64,000 bases of DNA, from the NCBI RefSeq assembly GCF_016908935.1, contig NZ_JAFBEV010000002.1, forward strand, positions 1 to 64,000. Reading direction: 5' to 3'. Shown here one piece after another: positions 11,696 through 20,934 of the stretch (the stretch's first letter is position 1; each line of letters begins with the position of its first letter). Source of the DNA: Sporolactobacillus spathodeae (GTDB taxonomy: Bacteria; Bacillota; Bacilli; Bacillales; Sporolactobacillaceae). The notes beneath the pieces were generated by a model that worked only from the letters and a program-made list of their open reading frames with translations, made no database searches and was not told the DNA's origin. The position numbers were made by a program, and so were the translations under genes.

Positions 11696-12820
11696 TCAAT
11701 CCTTTAGTGAAACTGCAGTTCCCCGCTCGATTTTAAACAATGTTGCACGATTCACTAGCTGTGCATCAAGTCCATCAATCGATGTCGTCGTCACGAACGT
11801 CTGCACTTTATCCTTAAACGCGGCAAGTAAATGCGTTTTCCGGATGTCGTCAAGTTCGCTCAGCACATCGTCCAAGAGCAAAATGGGGTAGTCGCCGACT
11901 TCGTATTTAATCAATTCAATTTCTGCAAGTTTGACAGAAAGTGCGGCTGTACGCTGCTGTCCCTGTGAGCCAAAGGTCTGTACGTCATAACCGTTGACAA
12001 CAAATTGCAGATCATCGCGATGCGGACCAATCAAAGTCGTGCCCCTATCAATTTCGCGCTGTCTCAGTTTTTCGTAACTTTTCTCATAAGCTTCTACTAT
12101 TTTTAACGGATCCTGGCTTTCTAATACCTCTTGAACCGCCGATTGGTAGTTCAGGACAAGTTTCTCTCTTCCTTGGCTGATCTCCGCATGAATCGGCCCT
12201 GCCCAATCATTCAATTGCTGAATAAACCTCAGCCTTCTACTGACTATTTCTGCCGCTAAGGCAAACAATTTTTCTGTTAGAATATCAAGGAATGAGTCAA
12301 GCCCTGACTTTCTTCGATCAAATTCCCGCAATAAAGCGTTTCTTTGCTGAAGCACTTTCTGATACTCGCTGAGACTATGGATATAGACGGGAGCTATCTG
12401 TCCCAGTTCCATATCGATAAATTTGCGGCGCAACAAAGGACCGCCTTTAACCAGACCCAAATCTTCCGGAGCGAACATCACGGCATTGCAAAGCCCGATA
12501 TATTCACTAAGCCGGCGCTTCTCTAAATGATTGGCTTTTGCTTTTTTCCCTTTTCGAGAAATAGTGATTTCAAGTGGCAGCGAATGGGTAGGTTTCACCA
12601 GTCTACCACTTATTTTACCATAATCTTGATCCCATTTGATTAAATCTTTGTCATGGTTTGTCCGTGCGGATTTGGCCAGAGACAGCACATAAATAGCTTC
12701 AAGAAGGTTGGTTTTTCCCTGTGCATTTTCTCCTAGAAAAATATTGACCGAATTTGAAAAAGACAGCTTCAAGCTGTCGTAATTTCTGTAATTGGTCAAT
12801 TCAATCGATTCGAGATACAA
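11696..12820 (-). CDS. recF: DNA replication and repair protein RecF
   Basis: 374 aa from the chosen TTG. SMC-like ATPase that helps load RecA at single-strand gaps. The Walker A segment GENAQGKTNLLEAIY lies near residues 30-45. The ABC-type signature (SQGQQRTAALS) and Walker B (ILLLDDVLSELD) are present. I prefer TTG at 12820: MYLESIELTNYRNY is the family N-terminus, and AGAGGAG lies about 10 bases upstream. An upstream TTG at 12847 would add nine residues overlapping yaaA. It sits 16 bases after the yaaA stop, in the dnaA-dnaN-yaaA-recF-remB cluster. Confidence 0.95.
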   Translation of the reverse strand: MYLESIELTNYRNYDSLKLSFSNSVNIFLGENAQGKTNLLEAIYVLSLAKSARTNHDKDLIKWDQDYGKISGRLVKPTHSLPLEITISRKGKKAKANHLEKRRLSEYIGLCNAVMFAPEDLGLVKGGPLLRRKFIDMELGQIAPVYIHSLSEYQKVLQQRNALLREFDRRKSGLDSFLDILTEKLFALAAEIVSRRLRFIQQLNDWAGPIHAEISQGREKLVLNYQSAVQEVLESQDPLKIVEAYEKSYEKLRQREIDRGTTLIGPHRDDLQFVVNGYDVQTFGSQGQQRTAALSVKLAEIELIKYEVGDYPILLLDDVLSELDDIRKTHLLAAFKDKVQTFVTTTSIDGLDAQLVNRATLFKIERGTAVSLKD

Positions 12821-12836
12821 AAAGCAGGGACTCCTC

Positions 12837-13061
12837 TCATGACCCAATTATAGAAAAGCTGTCTTGGTCATTAATCAGAATTTTATCTCCCACATGCAAT
12901 TTCCGTCCTCGGCGTGACTCAAGTTCTCCATTAACGAAGATAGTTGCTTCGTTTAAGAAATGTTTGGCCTCGCCCCCGGTTTGAATCAACCCAGCAAACT
13001 TTAGAAATTGACCAAGGGTTATGTATGTTTCACCCTGGTTTAATCGAATCTTTTTCTCCAT
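12837..13061 (-). CDS. yaaA: S4-domain RNA-binding protein YaaA
   Basis: 74 aa, essentially one S4 RNA-binding domain (ITLGQFLKFAGLIQTGGEAK, then FVNGELESRRGRKL). It is the conserved small gene between dnaN and recF in Bacillales. In B. subtilis the product (RlbA) is associated with ribosome assembly; that role here is by homology. The ATG is preceded by an AGAGGA site. It sits 45 bases downstream of dnaN and likely belongs to the same operon. Confidence 0.93.
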   Translation of the reverse strand: MEKKIRLNQGETYITLGQFLKFAGLIQTGGEAKHFLNEATIFVNGELESRRGRKLHVGDKILINDQDSFSIIGS

Positions 13062-13106
13062 GCTTGGTCCTCTTTTACTCTGAGATTCTGTTTTTCTTCA
13101 AATTGA

Positions 13107-14288
13107 TCAAAACGTACGAACAGGCAAAATCAGCATGAGTATGTGTTCATCTCCGATAGGGCGGATGATAATCGGACGCATCGGTCCAACAAAATGGATG
13201 CGTACGCTCTGTGCATCGATCCGGCTCAGTGCTTCCATCATAAATTTTGCGCTGAAAGAAATTCGCTGATTCTCGCCTTCAAATTTATCGATTGGAATCG
13301 TCTCGAACACACGCCCAAGTTCAAGCGACTGTGAAGATATTTCGGCTTGATCGCCTTCAGTCACCAATTTGACGACATTGTTTTTTTCTTCTTTTGCCAA
13401 GAGTGATGCACGTTCAATCGCTCGATACAATTCCTTGGTGCTGATTGTGATTGTTGTTTTGCTTTCGCTTGGAATCAGACGGCTCGTATCCGGGTAGTTT
13501 CCGTCAAGCAATCGGGAATAAAACTGAACATGATTCACTTTAAATAGTATCTGATTTTCGGTCATGATCATTTCCACCGTCTCTTCGCCGTCATCATCCA
13601 AAATCTTCGAGAATTCAGAAAGACTGGTTCCTGGGATAACTAATTCCTGGTTCGTAGCGGATGGTCCGTGTTCAATCGGAATCGTTCTCTGTGCCAGTCT
13701 GTGGCTGTCCGTTGCAATACATGTGAGTGTATTGTCTTGGATGGTCCATTTGACACCGGTCAGAACTGGCCGTGTTTCAGAAACAGAAACTGAGAAAACG
13801 GTTTGTTTAATTACATCTTTAAGTAAATCTTTGCGGATAGAACAGCTTTCTTTTTCGGTTATCACTGGAAGATTGGGATATTCTTCAGGATCCATACCGT
13901 TTAGATTAAATTCAGATGATCCAGAGCGAATGACTGCGGTCAATCGGTTGTCCGCATTAATAAACACTTCATCATCTGGCAATTTACGGACCAGTTCGGA
14001 AAATAAACGAGAGGGCAGAACAATACTACCTGGAATATCAATTATTGCGTTTTCACTGCCTTCCTCTTCTTTAGGGATAAATGATTTGATGGATATATCT
14101 GAATTGCTTCCGGTTAAAGTAATTCCTTCATGTGTCGCAGTGAGTTTGATTCCAGTCAGAATCGGAAGCGTGGTTTTGTTGGATACAGATTTCATCACCT
14201 GATTGACAGCTTCACTCAATTTGTCTTTCAATACCATAAATTTGAGCACAAGTGTACCTCTTTGATTCATTTCTTGCGTTTCTTGCAT
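13107..14288 (-). CDS. dnaN: DNA polymerase III sliding clamp (beta subunit)
   Basis: 393 aa from ATG 14288. Homodimeric ring that tethers DNA polymerase to DNA; three clamp domains and the usual C-terminal LILPVRTF end are visible. Start choice: the ATG at 14288 has a strong GGAGG nine bases upstream but adds about 13 residues before the family N-terminus. A GTG at 14249, with AGAGG seven bases away, gives MLKFMVLKDKLSEAV, which aligns with the B. subtilis start. Either could be used. The gene follows dnaA after a gap containing DnaA boxes and an unwinding element. Confidence 0.96.
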   Translation of the reverse strand: MQETQEMNQRGTLVLKFMVLKDKLSEAVNQVMKSVSNKTTLPILTGIKLTATHEGITLTGSNSDISIKSFIPKEEEGSENAIIDIPGSIVLPSRLFSELVRKLPDDEVFINADNRLTAVIRSGSSEFNLNGMDPEEYPNLPVITEKESCSIRKDLLKDVIKQTVFSVSVSETRPVLTGVKWTIQDNTLTCIATDSHRLAQRTIPIEHGPSATNQELVIPGTSLSEFSKILDDDGEETVEMIMTENQILFKVNHVQFYSRLLDGNYPDTSRLIPSESKTTITISTKELYRAIERASLLAKEEKNNVVKLVTEGDQAEISSQSLELGRVFETIPIDKFEGENQRISFSAKFMMEALSRIDAQSVRIHFVGPMRPIIIRPIGDEHILMLILPVRTF

Positions 14289-14459
14289 GTTCAGGTGCCT
14301 CCAGTTGTTATTAATTACTTTAAAAAATAGTAAATACAGTAATAGGGGTCGTGAATATGTGGATAAGTCACTTTTTAACTTCGAACGTAAGATATCCACA
14401 TGTGAATAACCTGTGTAGCAATTTGAGATAATTCAAGTGCTTATACACAGACCTGTGAT
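14289..14459. other. oriC part 2: dnaA-dnaN DnaA boxes and unwinding element
   Basis: DnaA boxes: a perfect TTATCCACA at 14366-14358 (minus), ATATCCACA at 14392-14400, TTATTCACA at 14409-14401 (minus) and TTATACACA at 14441-14449. Going toward dnaN on the minus strand, the perfect box is followed by a degenerate box, a short CCCC tract, then TATTACTGTATTTACTATTTT and an AT-rich run (14310-14346). This order matches the B. subtilis basal unwinding system, in which DnaA boxes, a GC tract and DnaA-trio repeats direct strand opening. Melting probably starts here. Confidence 0.85.
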
Positions 14460-15881
14460 TTATTTGGACTTGATGGGTGCCTTTAAACGATCGATCAAAC
14501 CGTTAATTTTCTGCTGTAGTTCCCGATCCGCCGCGAGCTGTTTCGTTATCTTTTCATGCGCGTGAATAACCGTTGTGTGATCACGACCGCCAAATTCCTC
14601 ACCGATTTTTGGCAGGGAATAATCAGTCAGTTCTCGTGCAAGGTACATGGCAATTTGACGGGGATAAGCGATTGATTTCGTTCGTTTTTTTGCCGAGAAA
14701 TCTTCGAGTTTGAGACGATACTCTTCGCCGACTGCGAGCTGAATATCTTGGATCGTGATTGTTTTCGGTCGCGCGGCTGGAATAATATCCTTGAGCGCTT
14801 CAGCTGCAAGGTCAACATTAATATCCTCATTGTTAAGCGATGAGAAGGCGATTACCCGGATTAAGGCTCCCTCAAGTTCACGAATATTCGTATCAATCTG
14901 ATTGGCGATATAGATCATTACTTCGTTTGGAATATCAAGCCCTTCGGCTTTTGCTTTTTTTCGTAAAATGGCGATTCGCGTCTCAAGATCAGGTGGCGTA
15001 ATATCCGTGATCAAACCCCATTCAAACCTTGATCGTAAACGGTCTTCGAGCGTTGGGATCTCCTTTGGTGGCCGGTCACTCGAAATCACAATCTGTTTGT
15101 ATTCCTCATGCAGCGCGTTAAAGGTATGAAAAAATTCCTCCTGGGTCGATTCTTTTCCGGCCAAGAATTGTATATCATCAATTAACAACACATCGACACC
15201 GCGATATTTATTACGGAATTCAATCGTTTTATTGTCTCGAATTGAGTTAATAAACTCATTTGTAAACTTTTCTGAAGACAGATAAACGACTCGCGCATCT
15301 GGATTGTGTTCAATCACGTAATGACCGATGGCATGCATCAAGTGCGTTTTGCCGAGACCGACACCGCCATAAATAAAAAGCGGATTATAGGCTTTCGCCG
15401 GCGCTTCCGCTACTGCAAGCGAAGCCGCGTGCGCGAAACGGTTGCCGCTTCCGATGACGAATGTTTCGAACGTATTTTTGGAATTGAGCATGGTATTATT
15501 GGTAAATTCGTCAATTCTGCGATTTTGAACCTGTTTATTCCGCCGGTTGTCTAACGCCAGCCCATTCTCATCTCTCATCGAATCCCTCTCTTTTTTCACA
15601 GGAACTGCGTTTTTTCCGGATGGAACAGAGCCTTTTGCAGAAATGACAAACTGGATGCTGTATCGTACACCGGTGATATCAAAAAGAATCTCTGAAATTA
15701 GTCGAGAATAATGTTCTTCGAGCCAATCCCTTGAAAATTCATTCGGCACACTGATGATCAACGTCTGTCCGTTGATCGATTGTGCGCGCGTTTCCTTGAG
15801 CCATGTCTCGAAACTGGGTTTGCTCAGTTTCTTTTTAATCAGTTCCAGCGCCTGAGCCCAAATTTCCTGAAGGTTATTCAA
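14460..15881 (-). CDS. dnaA: Chromosomal replication initiator protein DnaA
   Basis: 473 aa, four-domain AAA+ initiator that binds TTATCCACA boxes and opens oriC. Domain I (1-80) includes KPSFETWL. Domain II is short and charged (85-130). The AAA+ domain has Walker A GVGLGKTH (173-180) and Walker B LLIDDIQF. Domain IV ends with the DNA-binding signature [15 protein letters not shown]. The start codon is TTG with an AAGGGGGAT ribosome site nine bases upstream; [12 protein letters not shown] aligns with the family start. A terminator-like hairpin lies 45 bases upstream in the leader. Confidence 0.98.
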   Translation of the reverse strand: MNNLQEIWAQALELIKKKLSKPSFETWLKETRAQSINGQTLIISVPNEFSRDWLEEHYSRLISEILFDITGVRYSIQFVISAKGSVPSGKNAVPVKKERDSMRDENGLALDNRRNKQVQNRRIDEFTNNTMLNSKNTFETFVIGSGNRFAHAASLAVAEAPAKAYNPLFIYGGVGLGKTHLMHAIGHYVIEHNPDARVVYLSSEKFTNEFINSIRDNKTIEFRNKYRGVDVLLIDDIQFLAGKESTQEEFFHTFNALHEEYKQIVISSDRPPKEIPTLEDRLRSRFEWGLITDITPPDLETRIAILRKKAKAEGLDIPNEVMIYIANQIDTNIRELEGALIRVIAFSSLNNEDINVDLAAEALKDIIPAARPKTITIQDIQLAVGEEYRLKLEDFSAKKRTKSIAYPRQIAMYLARELTDYSLPKIGEEFGGRDHTTVIHAHEKITKQLAADRELQQKINGLIDRLKAPIKSK

Positions 15882-16254
15882 CTGCGGCGATCCCCCTTAA
15901 ATAAGCAATAAAAAAGTAAAAGTATCAAAAAAAAATTGTCTTATTCCTGCCTTCTAGGCGCAGTCGGATTCCCTAAGATTGCTGCCTAAAAGCAGGCAAG
16001 AGGGAAAGAGACGACGAACCTCAGCTAAAAAGTAATTGCTGAGCGGAAAGCGGGCACAAGAACCGAGTGACTATTCCGGACAAGTTGGAGATACACACTG
16101 AAGTATTTTAAATGGACTTATGCTAGGAGGCATAATTCTGCTTGAATCGGAATATATTTCTATGGTTATGCAGACAAATAATGAAAAACAGAAAAAACAA
16201 TCAGGCGAAATAAACTATGCCCGATGGCTTTAAATTGTTTCAATAGTATTCTCA
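15882..16254. other. dnaA leader and promoter region
   Basis: No gene is seen. Beside the switch-like element at 15927-16006, a CTCAGC/GCTGAG hairpin lies at about 16020-16043, and CGGAA/TTCCG can close an outer stem (about 16044-16079). A structured RNA of about 170 bases is therefore possible. A candidate dnaA promoter on the minus strand is TTGAAA-18-CATAGT near 16205-16235, which is weak. I recognised no known riboswitch class. Confidence 0.5.
15927..16006 (-). promoter_or_regulatory. Terminator/alternative-hairpin element in the dnaA leader
   Basis: On the minus strand CCTGCTTTTAGGC (15996-15984) can pair with GCCTAGAAGGCAGG (15959-15946) to give about 13 base pairs with one bulge. Flanking TCTT/AAGA may extend the stem. 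Nine Ts (15935-15927) follow, as in an intrinsic terminator. The 5' half can instead fold locally: TGCCT with AGGCA (15998-15983) inside TTCCCT with AGGGAA (16006-15969). The two folds exclude each other. The T-run ends 45 bases before the dnaA start. This is the layout of a transcription attenuator; whether it acts as one is untested. Confidence 0.5.
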
Positions 16255-16640
16255 ATATTATCCACAAGAAAAAACAAATAAGAAGTAGGGTGATTATTGG
16301 ATATCCACATAAGTTAACATCTTGTGGATAAAATCATACACCCCGGTGAACAGATGTCCACAAAGTTATGCACAAGAAGTGGATAACTTTGTGCTGCCTG
16401 CGTGTTTCTTCGAGAATCATGCACACAAATCATATCAAAAAACCCCTGGCAACGCAATGATGGCTAACGTTATCCACAGTGGATAACGTTAGGAACCGTT
16501 CAATTGTTAACAGAGGGCGTATTTGTTTAAATCATGTCGATATTTGCTGAATAAAAGAGAAACATGCCGTCAAATTATCCACAATTTGTTCAAACGGGAG
16601 TAGGATTAAAAAACACCGAAGTTTTTTTGTGGACAAGAAC
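16255..16640. other. oriC part 1: DnaA-box cluster upstream of dnaA
   Basis: Perfect DnaA boxes lie at 16258-16266, 16331-16323 (minus), 16470-16478 and 16575-16583. One-mismatch boxes lie at 16301-16309, 16366-16374, 16386-16378 (minus), 16486-16478 (minus) and 16636-16628 (minus). A two-mismatch site lies at 16354-16362. This is the counterpart of the B. subtilis incAB region between dnaA and rpmH. Together with the dnaA-dnaN cluster it makes a bipartite origin. Confidence 0.93.
16464..16492. repeat. 29-bp palindrome of two head-to-head DnaA boxes
   Basis: The segment is a perfect palindrome around a central A: left arm CTAACGTTATCCAC, right arm GTGGATAACGTTAG. It overlaps one perfect and one near-perfect DnaA box in opposite orientation. 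Confidence 0.9.
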
Positions 16641-16670
16641 TTTGAGAAACACGCAAACACTCAGCCTTAC

Positions 16671-16738
16671 ACACAAGCGAGTAACCCAAGCGCAATTGTT
16701 AAAAAAGGATTTGACTATGCCCAATTTATCTAACTGGG
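16671..16738 (+). repeat. Interspersed repeat family 1, degenerate copy B
   Basis: CAAGCGAGTAACCCAAGCGCAA, TTGTTAAAAAAGGA and a decayed hairpin (ATTTGACTATGCCCAAT) match the 3' half of the family-1 element. It lies between oriC and the rpmH promoter. Confidence 0.7.
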
Positions 16739-16850
16739 ACAATTGAACAGATCTTTGTGGAACGCGAAAGGCTATTCAATTCGTTTGATTATGAATAAAA
16801 CTGGATACACTTAATACGTTCTTTTCATTGCAGTACAATTTTTGTTGCGT

Positions 16851-16879
16851 TTGACTTATCCGCCATATCTCCGTATAAT
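16851..16879 (+). promoter_or_regulatory. rpmH promoter
   Basis: TTGACT (16851-16856), a 17-base spacer and a perfect TATAAT (16874-16879), about 120 bases before the rpmH start. This is the best promoter in the window. Confidence 0.85.
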
Positions 16880-16999
16880 TAGTCAGACTGGTTTTCATAA
16901 TAAAAAAAGAACAAGCGCCAATGTCAGAGCAAGTTTCATCAACACCGATAAATGGAGCGAGCGTTTCTTTGAATATCTTATTTAGGAGGTGGAGGACAA

Positions 17000-17134
17000 T
17001 TGAAACGTACTTATCAACCGAATAAACGCAGCAGAAAAAAGGTTCATGGTTTCCGTGCACGGATGGCAACTGCTAACGGCCGCAAGGTATTGGCAAATCG
17101 TCGCCGCAAGGGAAGAAAAGTTCTGTCTGCATAA
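17000..17134 (+). CDS. rpmH: 50S ribosomal protein L34
   Basis: 44-aa, highly basic protein starting [18 protein letters not shown] and ending GRKVLSA, the typical L34. The start codon is TTG at 17000, with AGGAGGTGGAGG just upstream. It is the first gene rightward of oriC in nearly all Firmicutes, and a strong terminator follows directly. It was found by reading, since it is shorter than usual ORF cut-offs. Confidence 0.97.
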   Translation: MKRTYQPNKRSRKKVHGFRARMATANGRKVLANRRRKGRKVLSA

Positions 17135-17135
17135 A

Positions 17136-17167
17136 GCCACTGTATGATTTGCAGTGGTTTTTTTTCA
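17136..17167 (+). terminator. Terminator after rpmH
   Basis: CCACTG and CAGTGG form a stem around TATGATTTG, followed by eight Ts. Confidence 0.88.
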
Positions 17168-17303
17168 AAAGCAACTGCGGTCAATATTAATACGCATATT
17201 TAACACCACTGGACAAGCAAGCCGGGCAAAATAACGTCTGGCTGCTTTGTAACGAAAAAATAAGCTTCCGTTATTTGGATCGGTCCCATTATGGAGGGAC
17301 AAG

Positions 17304-17645
17304 ATGAAAAAAATCAGGCGATTAAAAAAGAATAAAGACTTTCAAGTCGTATTTAAAGACGGACGATCAATGGCGAATCGCCAGTTTGTTGTTTATGTAC
17401 TTGCGCAACCAGGTCAAACTTATGCTAGGCTCGGTTTGTCGGTCAGTAAGAAAATGGGTAATGCAGTTATGAGAAATCACATCAAGCGCCTGATCAAAGA
17501 AAGTTTCCGTGAATTTGCGGAGAAACTGGAAACCGGCAATGATTATATAATTATCTCTCGTCGTCCGGTGCGAACAATGTCCTATCATGAGGTTCAAGGA
17601 AGTTTGAAGCATGTTTTGAAAAAAGCAGGCGTCATGACGGATTAA
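17304..17645 (+). CDS. rnpA: Ribonuclease P protein component
   Basis: 113 aa, basic. It binds the catalytic RNase P RNA and helps tRNA 5'-end maturation. The family signature appears as AVMRNHIKRLIKESFR (about residues 50-66; consensus RNRxKR). The start ATG has a GGAGGGACAAG ribosome site. The gene opens the rnpA-yidD-yidC-jag run. The family's central His/Arg positions are present; nothing unusual. Confidence 0.96.
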   Translation: MKKIRRLKKNKDFQVVFKDGRSMANRQFVVYVLAQPGQTYARLGLSVSKKMGNAVMRNHIKRLIKESFREFAEKLETGNDYIIISRRPVRTMSYHEVQGSLKHVLKKAGVMTD

Positions 17646-17663
17646 AGGACGTAAGACAAGATT

Positions 17664-17933
17664 ATGAAACATGTGCTCATTTTCTTCATACGTATTTATC
17701 AGAAATTCATTTCTCCGCTGACACCGCCAACGTGTCGTTTTTATCCGACTTGCTCGCAGTATGCGATCGAAGCAATTGCAAGATTTGGTGCGCTACGAGG
17801 AGGATGGCTGACGATAAAACGTTTGCTAAAATGCCATCCCTTTCATCCGGGCGGTTTAGATCCGGTACCGGAAAAAAAGGTTGCTACGCTTAAAAAATTT
17901 GATAACCATCGTTCGGATCGATCGAGGAGGTAA
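17664..17933 (+). CDS. yidD: Membrane protein insertion efficiency factor YidD
   Basis: 89 aa. The YidD family is recognised from the core [24 protein letters not shown] (positions 8-31) with its conserved Cys residues, and [13 protein letters not shown] near residue 60. It is a small amphipathic protein at the inner face of the membrane that assists YidC-dependent insertion. It lies 18 bases after rnpA and ends 4 bases before the yidC start. Confidence 0.94.
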   Translation: MKHVLIFFIRIYQKFISPLTPPTCRFYPTCSQYAIEAIARFGALRGGWLTIKRLLKCHPFHPGGLDPVPEKKVATLKKFDNHRSDRSRR

Positions 17934-17937
17934 CGTT

Positions 17938-18708
17938 TTGCGCAAAAGATTGCTTGGCGTAGGGTCCCTTCTATTTCTGACCTTGCTGCTTACGGGCTGT
18001 TCCAATGTTAATCAACCGATAACCAAAAATTCAACGGGTTTTTGGAGCCACTATTTTGTGTTGCCGCTGTCTGAGTTTATTACGTTCATTGCCCAACTTT
18101 GCGGGAATAGCTATGGACTAGCGATTATTATTACGACGATTATTGTCCGGCTCGTGCTGATGCCATTGATGGCGAAACAAGTGAAGAGTTCTAAAGCCAT
18201 GCAGGATATGCAGCCAAAGATCAAAGAACTTCAGCAGAAATACAGTTCAAAAGATCAGAAGACCCAGCAGAAACTTCAGGAAGAACAGATGAAGCTCTTC
18301 CAGGAAAATAATATCAATCCATTGGCAGGCTGTCTGCCACTTTTGATTCAAATGCCAATTCTCTTTGCCTTTTATCAGGCGATTATGCGTACCGAAGCGA
18401 TAAAAACGCAGTCATTTCTTTGGTTTCAGCTTGGACATGCCGATCCCTTCTACATTTTACCGGTTGTTGCAGGGCTGACGACTTTCCTGCAACAGAAGAT
18501 TATGATGGGACGAATGGGAACAAGTGGAAATCCACAAATGGCGATGATGACATATTTCTTCCCAATAATGATTGCAATTCCTGCCTTTTATTTTCCATCC
18601 GCACTGGCGCTTTACTGGGTTATCGGTAATATATTTATGATTTTCCAGACTTTCGTTATCTATGAGAAGCGAGATGCGACGAAAGTAGGAGGCGCTAAGG
18701 AAAGTTGA
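17938..18708 (+). CDS. yidC: Membrane protein insertase YidC/SpoIIIJ (lipoprotein)
   Basis: 256 aa from TTG 17938, with GAGGAGG eight bases upstream. It inserts proteins into the membrane; the SpoIIIJ paralogue is needed for forespore sigma-G activity in B. subtilis. The N-terminus is a lipoprotein signal with lipobox LLLTGCS (Cys about residue 20). Five membrane segments follow: about 40-60, 65-85, 140-160, 180-200 and 215-235. The charged cytoplasmic loop ([16 protein letters not shown]) and [18 protein letters not shown] are typical. An ORF extending upstream to 17881 overlaps yidD and is unlikely. Confidence 0.94.
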   Translation: MRKRLLGVGSLLFLTLLLTGCSNVNQPITKNSTGFWSHYFVLPLSEFITFIAQLCGNSYGLAIIITTIIVRLVLMPLMAKQVKSSKAMQDMQPKIKELQQKYSSKDQKTQQKLQEEQMKLFQENNINPLAGCLPLLIQMPILFAFYQAIMRTEAIKTQSFLWFQLGHADPFYILPVVAGLTTFLQQKIMMGRMGTSGNPQMAMMTYFFPIMIAIPAFYFPSALALYWVIGNIFMIFQTFVIYEKRDATKVGGAKES

Positions 18709-19343
18709 GGGAAGTCACAAAATATGGAAAGACGGTTGATGAAGCTGTTTCTTTCGCACTTGATGAGCTGAATGCATCTGCTGATCAGGTGACGATCCAT
18801 GTGCTTGAGAAGCCGCGCGTCGGCTTTCTCGGTATTGGTTTGAGACGAGCGCTCGTCCATGTGACTTTAAAAAAAACACCTTTTGATTTTGGAATCGAGT
18901 ATCTTGAAAATGTGATAGAAAAAATGAATGTGAACGCTAATGTTCAGGTGATCGATAGAAACAATCGTCTCTGTCATTGTCTGTTTTCAGGAAGACAAGC
19001 GTCAGAATTGATTGGCCGGCATGGGCGTACCATTAATGCGTTGCAGTTACTTGCCAATCAAGTGGTTAATGAGCAGGCGGCGCATCAGATGCATTTGCTT
19101 GTTGATGCTGAAAATTTTCGTGAGCAACGGAAAAAGGCATTAATCGCCTTAGCCGGTCGAATGGCTGACCGTGTCGCGCGGTCAGGGCACACTTATCAGT
19201 TTCCCCCGATGCCAGCTTTTGAGCGAAAAATGATTCATCGTGTCTTATCGAATCATAGGGGTGTGAAAACTTTCTCATCCGGTAATGATCCCCACCGTTG
19301 TGTTGTGATTACAAAGAATAAGGCTGTACAAGCAAATATATGA
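18705..19343 (+). CDS. jag: RNA-binding protein Jag (KhpB family)
   Basis: 212 aa. Jag_N domain at the start (about 1-50, with [10 protein letters not shown]), a KH domain with [16 protein letters not shown] (about 100-115), and a C-terminal R3H domain ([14 protein letters not shown], about 168-181). It is an RNA-binding partner linked to SpoIIIJ and, in cocci, to cell elongation control. The start TTG overlaps the yidC stop (TTGA), indicating translational coupling. A clear terminator follows. Confidence 0.94.
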   Translation: MREVTKYGKTVDEAVSFALDELNASADQVTIHVLEKPRVGFLGIGLRRALVHVTLKKTPFDFGIEYLENVIEKMNVNANVQVIDRNNRLCHCLFSGRQASELIGRHGRTINALQLLANQVVNEQAAHQMHLLVDAENFREQRKKALIALAGRMADRVARSGHTYQFPPMPAFERKMIHRVLSNHRGVKTFSSGNDPHRCVVITKNKAVQANI

Positions 19344-19347
19344 AGGG

Positions 19348-19378
19348 AAAGCACGTGCAGGCTGGCGTGCTTTTTCTT
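19348..19378 (+). terminator. Terminator after jag
   Basis: AAAGCACG and CGTGCTTT form a stem around TGCAGGCTGG; the stem runs into TTTTTC. Confidence 0.85.
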
Positions 19379-19412
19379 GTATCAATTGTTTAATTGGTTG
19401 ATTTTGCCCTTT

Positions 19413-19440
19413 TTGCTTTTCTAATCGAATCATGTATGAT
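19413..19440 (+). promoter_or_regulatory. Candidate mnmE promoter
   Basis: TTGCTT (19413-19418), a 16-base spacer and TATGAT (19435-19440), about 80 bases before mnmE and just after the jag terminator. Confidence 0.5.
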
Positions 19441-19520
19441 AAATGCAGTGTGAAAAACGATAAATCGGACGACGGAAGCTATTTCTTTAGCAAAGACATA
19501 GGACGGAAGGGGTGATAGAA

Positions 19521-20900
19521 TTGGATTATGATACAATCGCAGCCATTGCAACGCCGCTTGGCGAAGGGGCAATTAGTATTATTCGATTAAGCGGACCCGA
19601 AGCCATAGCAACAGCGGATAAATTATTTAAGGGCGCAAAGTCACTGAATGATGTGGCAAGCCATACGATTCATTATGGGAAAATAATTGATCCGGAAAAT
19701 GGACGGGAAATTGAGGAAGCAATGGTTTCGGTGATGCGGCAACCGAAAACTTTTACACGCGAGGATGTTGTGGAGATTAATTGTCATGGCGGACTTGTGA
19801 GTGTTAATCGTGTTCTTGAGAAAGTGCTGCAGCAGGATGTGCGTCTGGCAGAACCCGGTGAATTTACGAAGCGTGCGTTTCTAAATGGCCGTATTGATTT
19901 GTCTCAGGCGGAAGCTGTTATGGATTTGATTCGTGCGAAATCAGACAAAGCCATCCAAGCTGCACTTGGCCAAATGGACGGGCATCTCTCACGAAAAGTC
20001 CACGAACTGCGTGCGCAATTGCTTGCGATACTTGCCGCTGTTGAAGTAAATATTGATTATCCCGAATATGATGATGCGGAAGTGATGACCAATCGGTTGC
20101 TCTGTGAGAAAGGAGCAGTTGTCATTGCTCAATTAAAGAATTTGCTGGCCACGGCGAAACAAGGCAGAATTCTGAGAGACGGGTTGGCCACTGCGATTAT
20201 CGGTCGGCCGAATGTCGGCAAATCGTCATTGATGAATCAATTGACGCATGAAAACAAGGCAATTGTGACGGATATTCCTGGTACGACACGAGATGTTATC
20301 GAAGAGTATGTCACGTTGAATGGAATTCCATTGAAATTAATTGATACGGCAGGTATTAGAGATACAGACGATATCGTGGAAAAAATCGGTGTTTCTCGAT
20401 CGCGCGCTGCTTTAAAATCGGCTGATTTGGTTTTGTTTTTGCTGAATGCGAGTCAACCACTCGACGACGAGGATCGGCAATTAATGGCAATCATCAGAGA
20501 TATGCCGGCGATCATCATTGTTAATAAAATTGATTTGCCCGCAAAGTTGTCCTTCGCAGAAGTCGAAGCGCTTGCTGGAGCGCATCCTGTGCTGCGGTTG
20601 TCGCTTCTCAATGAAACGGGCATCTCTGCATTGGAAAATAAAATCAGTGAATTATTCTTTGATGAAGGTATTGAAAAGAATGAGGCGGATTACCTGAGCA
20701 ATCCGAGGCATATCGCGTTGATTCGTAAAGCAGAGAAGGCACTGGTTGAAGCGGTAAACGCTGCAAAGAGCGGATTGCCTGTGGATATGGTGCAGATCGA
20801 TATCCAGAACGCATGGAATTTGCTCGGCGAAATTGTTGGGGAAACTGTATCGGATCAATTGATTAATGAACTTTTTAGCAAATTTTGTCTCGGAAAATAA
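19521..20900 (+). CDS. mnmE: tRNA modification GTPase MnmE (TrmE)
   Basis: 459 aa from TTG 19521. With MnmG it makes the carboxymethylaminomethyl group at wobble U34. The N-terminal folate-binding domain runs to about 120. The G domain has G1 GRPNVGKSS (228-236), the G2 region with TTRDV, G3 DTAG, and G4 NKID. The C-terminal end reads CLGK, the family's catalytic-Cys tail. I chose TTG because [12 protein letters not shown] aligns with the family start and AAGGGG lies at good spacing. A GTG at 19512 would add three residues and lies too close to that site. Confidence 0.96.
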   Translation: MDYDTIAAIATPLGEGAISIIRLSGPEAIATADKLFKGAKSLNDVASHTIHYGKIIDPENGREIEEAMVSVMRQPKTFTREDVVEINCHGGLVSVNRVLEKVLQQDVRLAEPGEFTKRAFLNGRIDLSQAEAVMDLIRAKSDKAIQAALGQMDGHLSRKVHELRAQLLAILAAVEVNIDYPEYDDAEVMTNRLLCEKGAVVIAQLKNLLATAKQGRILRDGLATAIIGRPNVGKSSLMNQLTHENKAIVTDIPGTTRDVIEEYVTLNGIPLKLIDTAGIRDTDDIVEKIGVSRSRAALKSADLVLFLLNASQPLDDEDRQLMAIIRDMPAIIIVNKIDLPAKLSFAEVEALAGAHPVLRLSLLNETGISALENKISELFFDEGIEKNEADYLSNPRHIALIRKAEKALVEAVNAAKSGLPVDMVQIDIQNAWNLLGEIVGETVSDQLINELFSKFCLGK

Positions 20901-20934
20901 AAAGATGAATGTTTTTAATACAGGAGGATGGAAC

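Noticed and set aside
16564-16746. 60-codon plus-strand frame in oriC
   Set aside because: It spans DnaA boxes and a decayed repeat, has no ribosome site and no recognisable protein features.
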